This document shows, piece after piece, positions 1 to 5,922 of a stretch of DNA of 8,564 nucleotides. A program made the translations under genes and the position numbers. Source of the stretch: an uncultured Armatimonadota bacterium (lineage in GTDB: Bacteria; Armatimonadota; UBA5829; DTJY01); contig CALNCU010000165.1 of assembly GCA_937875395.1 (NCBI GenBank), positions 1 through 8,564 on the forward strand. The letters run 5' to 3'. Below the pieces are notes generated by a model. The model saw nothing but the letters and a program-made list of their open reading frames with translations, did not search any database and was not told the DNA's origin. Numbering within the stretch: position 1 is the first letter of the stretch; each line of letters opens with the position of its first letter.

Positions 1-1
1 C

Positions 2-2365
2 CCGCACGGCGTGCCGGATGCAGTAAAAAGAATCTCGCTTGCCAATCTTTCTGATGATGAGCTTATAAAACTCTCAAACGACAGTTCATGGTACGCTCCG
101 CTCTCTCAGATGAAGACACTGCAGAAATATGAGAGGGAGATAGGCCGCCCGCTTACAGATGCAGAGATAGAGATTACGGTTCAATCCTGGTCGGATCACT
201 GCTATCATACCACGTGGCGCAGTCTCAGCCTTCTGCAGAAACTTCAGGCGGCTACGGCGGAGATAAACCATCCCCTTGTTGTCTCTGTATTTACAGACAA
301 CGCCGGCGGCATGAAGTTCTATGATGATCAGGTTGTGCTTATAAAGGGTGAGACGCACAACTTCCCTTCATCCATAGCCACGTTTGGCGGAATTGCCACC
401 AAGCACGGCGGCGCAATAAGGGATGCCATAGGTTTTGGAACCGGCGGATATGCCATAGGCGGCTCCACCGTTATGGGCACCATGGACCCGCGCATCCCGG
501 ATTCCGAAGTCCCGGGGGGCGCGCTGCATCCACGGGTGATTCTGCTGGAATCCATCCGTGCCACGGCCTACTATTGCAACCCAATGGGAATTCCGATTAT
601 GCACCCAATCTACCGCATCCACCCCGGTTTTCCCAAGTGCCTGGCCCTTGGCCACTCGTTGGGGATAATCCCGGAGAAGTATGCGTTAAAGGATGCACCA
701 GTCCCCGGCGATGCTGTTGTACTCTTTGGCGGGCGGACGGGGCGCGATGGAATCCATGGCGCCACGGCAAGCTCTGCAGAGATGACGGGCGAAACCATCC
801 ACAAAGAGTCGGCGGCCGTGCAGATAGGGCATCCCATAACAGAGCAGAAGTTTATGACCGCCGTGCCCATCCTGCGCGATAGAGATTGTCTGCGGAACCT
901 TACAGACCTGGGCGCAGGCGGTATATCGTGCGCCATAGGCGAGATGGGCAAAAAGACGGGCGTCTGCGTAGACCTGAAAACGGTTCGGCTCAAGGATGAA
1001 AGCCTTGCCCCGTGGGAGATACTCCTCTCGGAATCCCAGGAGCGCATGCTGGCCGCCATCCCGCAGGAAAAGCTTGAGGAGGCGCTGGAAATCCTTCGCA
1101 AGTACGATATAGAATACATGGTGCTCGGCAAATTCACAGATACGCACAAGCTCACAGCCTACTGTGGGGATGAACTTGTTGCAGATATAGACATGAACTT
1201 CTTGTGGAAGTCCTGCCCAATAGATCCCATAGAAGTAAAGGAACCAGCCAGGAACCTTAAACCGTTTACAAAGCCGGAACCTGCCAACAGGGGGGATTGG
1301 GACACGGCCATACAAAAAGTGCTCTCCCACCTGCACTGCGCAGACCAGTCTGCCGCAGGCACCCAGTTTGATGCAACGGTGCAGGGCCGCACGGTGATAA
1401 GCCCCTACGGTGGAAAGAACGACCGGATGCCTACAAATGTGTTTGTCTCCGCACCCATATACGGCAAACCCTACGGCGCGGTTACAACCCTGGCATTCAA
1501 CCCGTTCTACGGAGATGTAAGCGCCGCCGGAATGGCACGCCTTTCTGTAATAGAATCTATTGCAAAGGCCGCCGCCCTGGGTGTGAGCCTTGACGACATT
1601 ATGCTCTGCGATAACTTCTACACTCCCAAGATACGCCCGGAGGTGGCATGGGAGCTTAGAGATATGGTTGATACCATAGCAGAACTCTCCCTTATCTTTG
1701 GCACGCCGTTTGTATCCGGCAAGGACAGCAGTTCCGGCACCTTCAAGGCAGATGACGGCGAGCTTATAAACGTTCCGTACACCCTTGCAGTCTCTACAAT
1801 GGGCCGCGTGCCGGATGTGCAGAAGCTTGTTACCAAAGACTTCAAGCGCGCCGGGAACAAGCTTGTACTGCTTGGCACTATAGACCCGGAGAAGCTTGGC
1901 GGAAGCGTATATGCAGACGCCTTTGGCGAAAGAGGGGACGCCCTGGCGGATTGGGGGAATGAATGGGCCAAGGAACTCCCCATAATCTACCGCAAGCTGC
2001 ACAGCCTGTACTGGGGAGGCAATAACCCGGTAAAATCTGCCTCTGCAGTTGCGGAAGGCGGAATCTTCCTCAGGGTATTTGAAGGCGCAATGGGCGGCGG
2101 TCTGGGCGCAAAGATAGACCTTTCCGGGTTCCCCGGCAGAGGAGACGGAGCGCTCTTTAGCGAGGCCGTGGGCGCCATATTGCTTGAGATGGAACCATCC
2201 GCCGATCCGTTTGAACTCTTCGGCGGCCTGCCGTGGAAAGAGGTCGGACGGGTGACGGATTCCGGCTGCATTGAAGTTGCAGACGGCGGCAGGGAAGTCT
2301 GGAGCTCATCCGTAGACGAACTTGTAAAAATATGGGAGAAACCCTTTGCGGAGGTGGTAAGATGA
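2..2365 (+). CDS. purL: Phosphoribosylformylglycinamidine synthase, PurL (likely PurSL-type), 5'-truncated by window edge
   Basis: Catalytic subunit of FGAM synthase: converts FGAR, ATP and ammonia to FGAM in cytosolic de novo purine synthesis. Residues below are counted from the GTG at 11. The SWSDHC motif is at 59-64, ETHN at 114-117 and a GGAIRD segment at 133-138; these carry the family's His/Glu/Asp site residues. DLGAGGIS lies near 297-304 and a GKDSSSG motif near 568-574, so both AIRS-like halves are complete through the C-terminus. The frame stays open to the left edge, and the stretch before SWSDHC (an LSDDEL linker, then about 40 residues) resembles the linker seen after fused PurS domains in long PurSL proteins. 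I therefore treat the GTG at 11 as internal and the gene as 5'-partial; the PurS part is inferred, not seen. The stop overlaps purQ by 4 bases. Confidence 0.95.
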   Translation, partial: PHGVPDAVKRISLANLSDDELIKLSNDSSWYAPLSQMKTLQKYEREIGRPLTDAEIEITVQSWSDHCYHTTWRSLSLLQKLQAATAEINHPLVVSVFTDNAGGMKFYDDQVVLIKGETHNFPSSIATFGGIATKHGGAIRDAIGFGTGGYAIGGSTVMGTMDPRIPDSEVPGGALHPRVILLESIRATAYYCNPMGIPIMHPIYRIHPGFPKCLALGHSLGIIPEKYALKDAPVPGDAVVLFGGRTGRDGIHGATASSAEMTGETIHKESAAVQIGHPITEQKFMTAVPILRDRDCLRNLTDLGAGGISCAIGEMGKKTGVCVDLKTVRLKDESLAPWEILLSESQERMLAAIPQEKLEEALEILRKYDIEYMVLGKFTDTHKLTAYCGDELVADIDMNFLWKSCPIDPIEVKEPARNLKPFTKPEPANRGDWDTAIQKVLSHLHCADQSAAGTQFDATVQGRTVISPYGGKNDRMPTNVFVSAPIYGKPYGAVTTLAFNPFYGDVSAAGMARLSVIESIAKAAALGVSLDDIMLCDNFYTPKIRPEVAWELRDMVDTIAELSLIFGTPFVSGKDSSSGTFKADDGELINVPYTLAVSTMGRVPDVQKLVTKDFKRAGNKLVLLGTIDPEKLGGSVYADAFGERGDALADWGNEWAKELPIIYRKLHSLYWGGNNPVKSASAVAEGGIFLRVFEGAMGGGLGAKIDLSGFPGRGDGALFSEAVGAILLEMEPSADPFELFGGLPWKEVGRVTDSGCIEVADGGREVWSSSVDELVKIWEKPFAEVVR
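2350..2357 (+). promoter_or_regulatory. Ribosome binding site for purQ
   Basis: GGAGGTGG lies inside the last purL codons, with its GGAGG core 7 bases ahead of the ATG at 2362. This fixes the purQ start at 2362 rather than at in-frame codons further upstream (from 2332) within purL, and fits translational coupling of the two subunits. Confidence 0.85.
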
Positions 2366-3087
2366 AACCTGCTGTAGCAGTACTTTACGCTCCGGGCGTC
2401 AACTGTCATGAAGAGACCGCCTTTGCACTGGAGATAGTTGGACTTGAGGGCAAAATAGTCAATGTAAACAATCTTTTCTCCGGCGAGGATAAGCTTACCC
2501 GCTACCAGGCAATGGTGGTGCCGGGAGGGTTCTCCTGGGGGGATCACCTTGGCGCAGGCAGGCTCTTTGGCGTGCACCTGGTTTCCCGCCTTGCAGAACA
2601 GCTTGAGACATTGGTAGAAGATGGCAAGCCTATTCTTGGAATCTGCAACGGGTTCCAGGTTTTGGTGGAGACCGGGCTTCTGCCGGATAAAACGGTTGGC
2701 AAGCGCAGTGCCGCGCTTCTGCAGAACAACTCGGCCGTCTATGAAAGCCGATTTGTAGACCTTCTGGTATCAGACGATAAGAGCATCTGGACGGCGGGCC
2801 TTAAGGGCAGAATCTTAAGGATGCCGGTGGCGCACGGAGAGGGCCGCCTCTACTGGGAGAATAAAGATATTATCCGCCCGGTAGTGTGCTATGCCAAAGA
2901 CGGGGCGGCCACGGAAGAGTACCCCGCAAACCCCAACGGCACGCCGGGCGGAATTGCCGGTATAAGGGATTCCAGCGGCCTTATCCTTGGGCTTATGCCG
3001 CACCTGGAGAGGGCGGTGCTGCCATGGCATGGCTCGGTGGATGGGCTGGCGTTCTTTAAGAACCTGGCCAGGCATCTGGCGGGATAG
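2362..3087 (+). CDS. purQ: Phosphoribosylformylglycinamidine synthase glutaminase subunit PurQ
   Basis: Class I glutamine amidotransferase that hydrolyses glutamine and channels ammonia to PurL for FGAM formation. The 241-residue product is within the usual PurQ range. The nucleophile elbow GICNGFQ places the catalytic Cys at 95, and the MPHLER segment supplies His214 and Glu216. The last motif is usually MPHPER, so Leu replaces Pro next to the His. An N-terminal GVNCHEET segment (12-19) and PGGFSWGD (54-61) are also typical. The ATG overlaps the purL stop in an ATGA arrangement behind a strong ribosome site, implying equimolar, coupled synthesis. The gene ends TAG TAA (tandem in-frame stops), directly followed by a strong terminator, so purQ is the last gene of this unit. 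Confidence 0.97.
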   Translation: MKPAVAVLYAPGVNCHEETAFALEIVGLEGKIVNVNNLFSGEDKLTRYQAMVVPGGFSWGDHLGAGRLFGVHLVSRLAEQLETLVEDGKPILGICNGFQVLVETGLLPDKTVGKRSAALLQNNSAVYESRFVDLLVSDDKSIWTAGLKGRILRMPVAHGEGRLYWENKDIIRPVVCYAKDGAATEEYPANPNGTPGGIAGIRDSSGLILGLMPHLERAVLPWHGSVDGLAFFKNLARHLAG

Positions 3088-3089
3088 TA

Positions 3090-3131
3090 AAATAAAAAAG
3101 GGCGGGTCATATGATCCGCCCTTTTTTATTT
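3090..3131. terminator. Bidirectional intrinsic terminator between convergent units
   Basis: A 42-bp inverted repeat centred between 3110 and 3111. The only imperfection is G3106 opposite T3115, which is a G-U pair in RNA. The core is a GGGCGG / CCGCCC stem, flanked by an A-run on the left and a TTTTTTATTT run on the right. Each strand therefore gives a GC stem followed by a U-tract. It starts 2 bases after the purQ stop and should also stop minus-strand transcripts arriving from the right. Confidence 0.93.
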
Positions 3132-3393
3132 GCCGTATTTCAGGCAAGAATATGCCAGGCTTTAGCACAGTCGCCGTTTAACTTACACGACGCTCCTTGC
3201 CTCTTGATGCTATCGCGTAGGCAGGTGACGGCGTTTTCGTATCGCGATGTGCCCTTCGGTCTCCTTACCGCCCCATATAAAATTACTTTTATATGAAGGT
3301 TAGGGTTCCCTACGGACAACCTGAATATTCAGTTCCTGAGCCGTTTCCAGCCAGGTTCAAAATATCAGGCTCGTGGTCTAGCCTGGCAAACTT
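3131..3393 (-). ncRNA. Candidate structured RNA of unknown class
   Basis: There is no credible protein gene here, but the pairing potential is dense. A 9-bp perfect long-range helix (3153-3161 with 3380-3388) closes a domain of about 236 nt. Inside are a 6-bp helix (3172-3177/3228-3233) enclosing a 7-bp helix (3196-3202/3219-3225), a 9-bp hairpin (3274-3282/3287-3295), a TAGGG/CCCTA hairpin (3301-3305/3308-3312) and a 12-bp palindrome (3321-3332). The loop at 3212-3217 can pair with 3243-3248, and 3338-3342 with 3368-3372 across 3350-3355/3382-3387; both would be H-type pseudoknots, though the second competes with the closing helix. The minus strand is preferred because a TACAAT box lies just outside the closing helix and a terminator lies beyond the other end. 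Folding was done by eye. The class is unrecognised and a long 3' UTR of the hydE transcript is the main alternative. Confidence 0.35.
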
Positions 3394-3399
3394 TATTCT

Positions 3400-3405
3400 A
3401 TTGTA
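3400..3405 (-). promoter_or_regulatory. Possible -10 box for the candidate RNA
   Basis: Minus-strand TACAAT (5 of 6 match to TATAAT) would start transcription near 3391-3393, two to five bases before the 9-bp closing helix of the candidate RNA. No good -35 hexamer is visible at 16-18 bp spacing, and TAGAAT at 3395-3400 is an alternative -10. Weak on its own; the position is what makes it worth noting. Confidence 0.3.
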
Positions 3406-3548
3406 TTAGGGGCACTTTCAGGTACACTCTGGTATTACCCGGGGGTGGTGGGGTTCAAACAAGGTGGAAAAATTATTTGCACAATTTTCCAATTTTGGGA
3501 GCCCGGCAGAACTCTACCGGAGTAACGGAGAAAGAATCTTCACCGGCA
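3406..3548. other. Non-coding stretch between candidate RNA and hydE stop
   Basis: This 143-bp stretch downstream of the hydE stop holds a G-rich run (GGGGGTGGTGGGG at 3441-3453) and an AT-rich hairpin, TGGAAAAATT (3465-3474) with AATTTTCCA (3483-3491), with one bulged base. Neither strand has a U-tract after this hairpin, so it is not a convincing terminator; hydE transcripts may continue to the bidirectional terminator at 3090-3131. A plus-strand reading frame crosses this area into hydE antisense, but it has no recognisable product. Confidence 0.5.
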
Positions 3549-4598
3549 TCAGGTATTTGTTTTGCGGAATGCGCCCTTCAGGGAGTGGCCGGGGCCTTTG
3601 CCAATCCTTCTGCCTATAGATTCTATACGGTTTTCAAGATAGATTTCCGGGTCTTCATTAATACATTGTTTATTGGGATAGATTTTGTAATCAACCCTGT
3701 ATTTGAGCGGCGTATAGTTTGGCATAACAATATTTGCGCCGGCCATAAGCGCCTTCTCCCGGCCGGACTCATCTATGGAGCCCACCGCCGTTGTTGCGGG
3801 GATGTGCGCGTCTCTGGTGACTATTCTTGCAAGCGCAACCATCCTTAAGGCGGCATCCACGCTTCCGCCGGGGACATTGCCCAGCGGCGTATCCGGGCTT
3901 GGGATAAACGGCCCAATGCCCACCATATCTGCATCTATGGAACGGATGAACAGCAGATCGTCCGCCAAATCCTCTGCGGTCTGCCCGGGAAGGCCCACCA
4001 TGCATCCGGTGCCCACCTGGTAGCCAAGGGTGCGCAGGTCTGCAAGGCAGCGCACCCGTTCTTTTAGGCTCTTCCCCGGATGGAGCCGGGTGTAGAGATT
4101 GGGGTTGGCTGTTTCATGGCGAAGAAGAAATCTGTCTGCGCCCGCTTCCCTCATTGCCTTGTAATCGTCAAAGGGTCGCTCGCCAATGCTTAGTGTTACT
4201 GCGCCGCCGGTGTGTTTTTTAATGTTTTTTATGATTGAAACCATCCGGTCTGCGGTGAAATACGGGTCTTCGCCGGACTGCAAAACAACGGTGCCTATTC
4301 CGTTTTCTGCAATCTTTACAGCCGTTTCTATAATCTCCGCTTCCGGCATGCGGTACCTATGCACGTTTCCGTTTTCTCTTCTAAGCCCGCAGTAGGTGCA
4401 GTTGCCGGTGCATATATTGGAGAACTCTACAAGCCCCCGCAGGTAGACAGCCTGTCCTACGTATTCCCGGCGCACACTGTTGGCAAGCGCCAGTATTGCC
4501 GATGCCTCATCAGCCGTCCTGGTAAGCAGGAATACAAGCTCTTCTTTTGAAAGATTGCCGGTGTGCTGCGCTTTTGACAGGATTTCTTTTAACACCAT
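3549..4598 (-). CDS. hydE: [FeFe] hydrogenase H-cluster radical SAM maturase HydE
   Basis: Radical SAM enzyme needed, with HydF and HydG, to assemble the diiron subcluster of the [FeFe]-hydrogenase H-cluster in the cytoplasm. The 349-residue length is typical. The radical SAM CX3CX2C motif is Cys63, Cys67 and Cys70 (CTGNCTYC), which separates it from ordinary spacing checks on other SAM families only together with the HydE-like LQSGEDPYF (106-114), HETANPNLYTRLHPG (161-175), MVGLPGQT (200-207) and MPNYTP (312-317) segments. The ATG at 4598 is preceded by AAGGAAG with an 11-base gap, slightly long. It lies downstream of the hydrogenase genes on the same strand, which matches its role. hydF and hydG are not in the window. 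BioB or PylB are less likely alternatives within the same superfamily. Confidence 0.94.
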   Translation of the reverse strand: MVLKEILSKAQHTGNLSKEELVFLLTRTADEASAILALANSVRREYVGQAVYLRGLVEFSNICTGNCTYCGLRRENGNVHRYRMPEAEIIETAVKIAENGIGTVVLQSGEDPYFTADRMVSIIKNIKKHTGGAVTLSIGERPFDDYKAMREAGADRFLLRHETANPNLYTRLHPGKSLKERVRCLADLRTLGYQVGTGCMVGLPGQTAEDLADDLLFIRSIDADMVGIGPFIPSPDTPLGNVPGGSVDAALRMVALARIVTRDAHIPATTAVGSIDESGREKALMAGANIVMPNYTPLKYRVDYKIYPNKQCINEDPEIYLENRIESIGRRIGKGPGHSLKGAFRKTNT

Positions 4599-4609
4599 GG
4601 TAATTAGTT

Positions 4610-4648
4610 CTTCCTTATGCCGGATGAGTTTACGGCATTATTGTATCA
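4610..4648 (-). promoter_or_regulatory. Candidate hydE promoter and leader hairpin
   Basis: The 74-bp gap between the nuoF-like gene and hydE contains minus-strand TGATACAAT (4640-4648), an extended -10 with TGN followed by TACAAT. Just downstream, ATGCCG (4633-4638) can pair with CGGCAT (4617-4622) around a 10-base loop. The second arm abuts the AAGGAAG ribosome site (4610-4616). There is no U-tract, so the hairpin is not a terminator of the upstream operon. No clear -35 is visible. hydE may thus have its own transcript as well as read-through. Confidence 0.45.
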
Positions 4649-4672
4649 TATTTCAGGGGATGGAGTGGGAGG

Positions 4673-5914
4673 CTAAATCTCTTTGCTTTCCGGCCTGCAT
4701 ACATTGGCGGGGCAGCTTTTTTGGGCAAGATGCATCTGGTATTCGTTGTAAAAGTGACCAAGGCTTGTCATAAAAATGTTTGCCGCCGATCTGCCTACAG
4801 AGCAGCCGCATGTATCCTGCATAACCTCTCCAAGGCCCTGTACCAGTTTAAGGTCTGCCGCATCTCCCGCGCCAGATTTCCACCAGGAGAGTACTTCATG
4901 GAGCCGTTTTGTACCTACCCGGCACGGTGTGCAAAGCCCACAGGATTCATCTTTAAAGAATGCCGCAATCCCCTGCACGGTATCTACCATGCATCTGGAT
5001 TGGCTTAACACCGTAATTGCGCCGGAGCCGGGCGGAAGGTCTTTAGATTCAAGCCGGCGGTCAATATCCGGGGCGCCTGCGCAGATTCCGCCGGGGCCGC
5101 CCACAAGCGCCGCCTTCAAGCGTCCGCCGTCCGCCATTCCGCCTGCAAACCTAAAGATTAACTCCCGCAGAGTGCTTCCATAGGGGGCTTCATACAGGCC
5201 GGGGTAGAGCACATCCCCTGATACGGAGAAGAGTCTGGTATCTCTTTCCGGGGAGGCGCCGTTTTCCACTATTTCGGCTGCCTGAAAGAGGGCCTCTATA
5301 GTGTGGATGATTGGCGGCTCTCCGTTCTCCGGCATGGGTTCCGCCCGGCTGCCCTGCATTAGCTGGCGGAGGGCGGATTCCTCCCGGCAGATGTATCCGC
5401 CCGTCCCGGCAAAGACCCTTATATTAAAATTGAAGCCGGAGTTTTGTATATTCCGTCCCAGGAAGCCCTCTTTTTGCGCCTCTGCAATAACGGATTGAAT
5501 CCGCTCCGGCATGCCGCCCTGCTGCGGCAGAAAGATTATTCCTTCCCTTGCGTCCGCTGCGTACCCGGCAATTGCAAGCGCCTCTATCAGCCTGAACGGT
5601 GAGGTTTCAAGCAGAACCCTCTCCTTGAAGCATCCCGGCTCAAAGCCTGCCGCGTTGCAGATAACAGTACCGGCCGCCTGCGCCGCCTGCCACACCTCTC
5701 CCACGCTGGAAGAGCCGCCCCGTTCTGTGAGGGCGCTCTGGCACGCCGCCCTGCAGATGACCGTTCTATCCGCGCTCTCAAGCACCCTTTTCAGCGTGTC
5801 AAAATTGAACACGGGGGTCTCTGCATGCCTTAGGATTACAGGGGCGCCGCTGTAGCCTGTTGTTATACTCTCTCTACAATTACAGAGCCTTACCTCTCTT
5901 CTTGTAACCGCCAT
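4673..5914 (-). CDS. NuoF-like (51 kDa subunit/HydB-like) protein with degenerate FMN/NADH site
   Basis: Related to the NADH-binding subunit of complex I and of multimeric [FeFe] hydrogenases. It aligns by eye through the whole family core: N-terminal loop at 64-75, CNAAGFEPG (86-94), the following AIAGYAADAREG region, a GTGGYICREES segment (170-180), the SLBB-like region (about 228-280) and the cluster motif ESCGLCTPCR with Cys325, Cys328, Cys331 and a fourth Cys at 371 (369 is a near alternative). The [4Fe-4S] site is therefore intact. The FMN/NADH loops are not: GRGGAG-F reads ERGGSSS, the usual NADEGEPG reads NAAGFEPG, and GEE reads REE. At 413 residues it lacks the thioredoxin-like [2Fe-2S] and C-terminal ferredoxin domains of HydB. 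Start is the ATG at 5914, with GGAG 11 bases upstream inside the hydA end. It lies 8 bp after hydA, so it is co-transcribed and probably an electron-relay or structural subunit of the same complex. Confidence 0.82.
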   Translation of the reverse strand: MAVTRREVRLCNCRESITTGYSGAPVILRHAETPVFNFDTLKRVLESADRTVICRAACQSALTERGGSSSVGEVWQAAQAAGTVICNAAGFEPGCFKERVLLETSPFRLIEALAIAGYAADAREGIIFLPQQGGMPERIQSVIAEAQKEGFLGRNIQNSGFNFNIRVFAGTGGYICREESALRQLMQGSRAEPMPENGEPPIIHTIEALFQAAEIVENGASPERDTRLFSVSGDVLYPGLYEAPYGSTLRELIFRFAGGMADGGRLKAALVGGPGGICAGAPDIDRRLESKDLPPGSGAITVLSQSRCMVDTVQGIAAFFKDESCGLCTPCRVGTKRLHEVLSWWKSGAGDAADLKLVQGLGEVMQDTCGCSVGRSAANIFMTSLGHFYNEYQMHLAQKSCPANVCRPESKEI

Positions 5915-5922
5915 GTCTCTCT

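Noticed and set aside
11..13. GTG as the true purL start
   Set aside because: The frame is open upstream, no ribosome site is visible and the first residues look like an internal linker.
686..2002. Long minus-strand open frame (438 codons) opposite purL
   Set aside because: It lies wholly inside a well-supported gene, its translation matches no family I know, and it is Cys/Tyr/Arg-rich like a codon shadow.
3370..3390. Minus-strand GCCAGGCTAGACC resembling the 3' end of a cobalamin riboswitch
   Set aside because: The upstream core elements of that riboswitch are missing and no cobalamin-related gene follows, so the similarity is probably chance.
3465..3491. AT-rich hairpin after hydE as an intrinsic terminator
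   Set aside because: The stem is AT-rich with a bulge and lacks a following U-tract on either strand.
3132..3548. tmRNA or RNase P RNA as identity of the structured intergenic region
   Set aside because: The pseudoknots and size suggested these, and a minus-strand frame near 3150-3180 ends in a tag-like ILA-stop. The tmRNA acceptor/T-loop and TTCGACGGG-like core, and the RNase P GAGGAAAGTCC and ACAGAA core motifs, are absent on both strands.
3477..3848. Plus-strand frame of 123 codons starting in the intergenic gap
   Set aside because: Most of it is antisense to hydE, no ribosome site precedes it, and the product has no recognisable feature.
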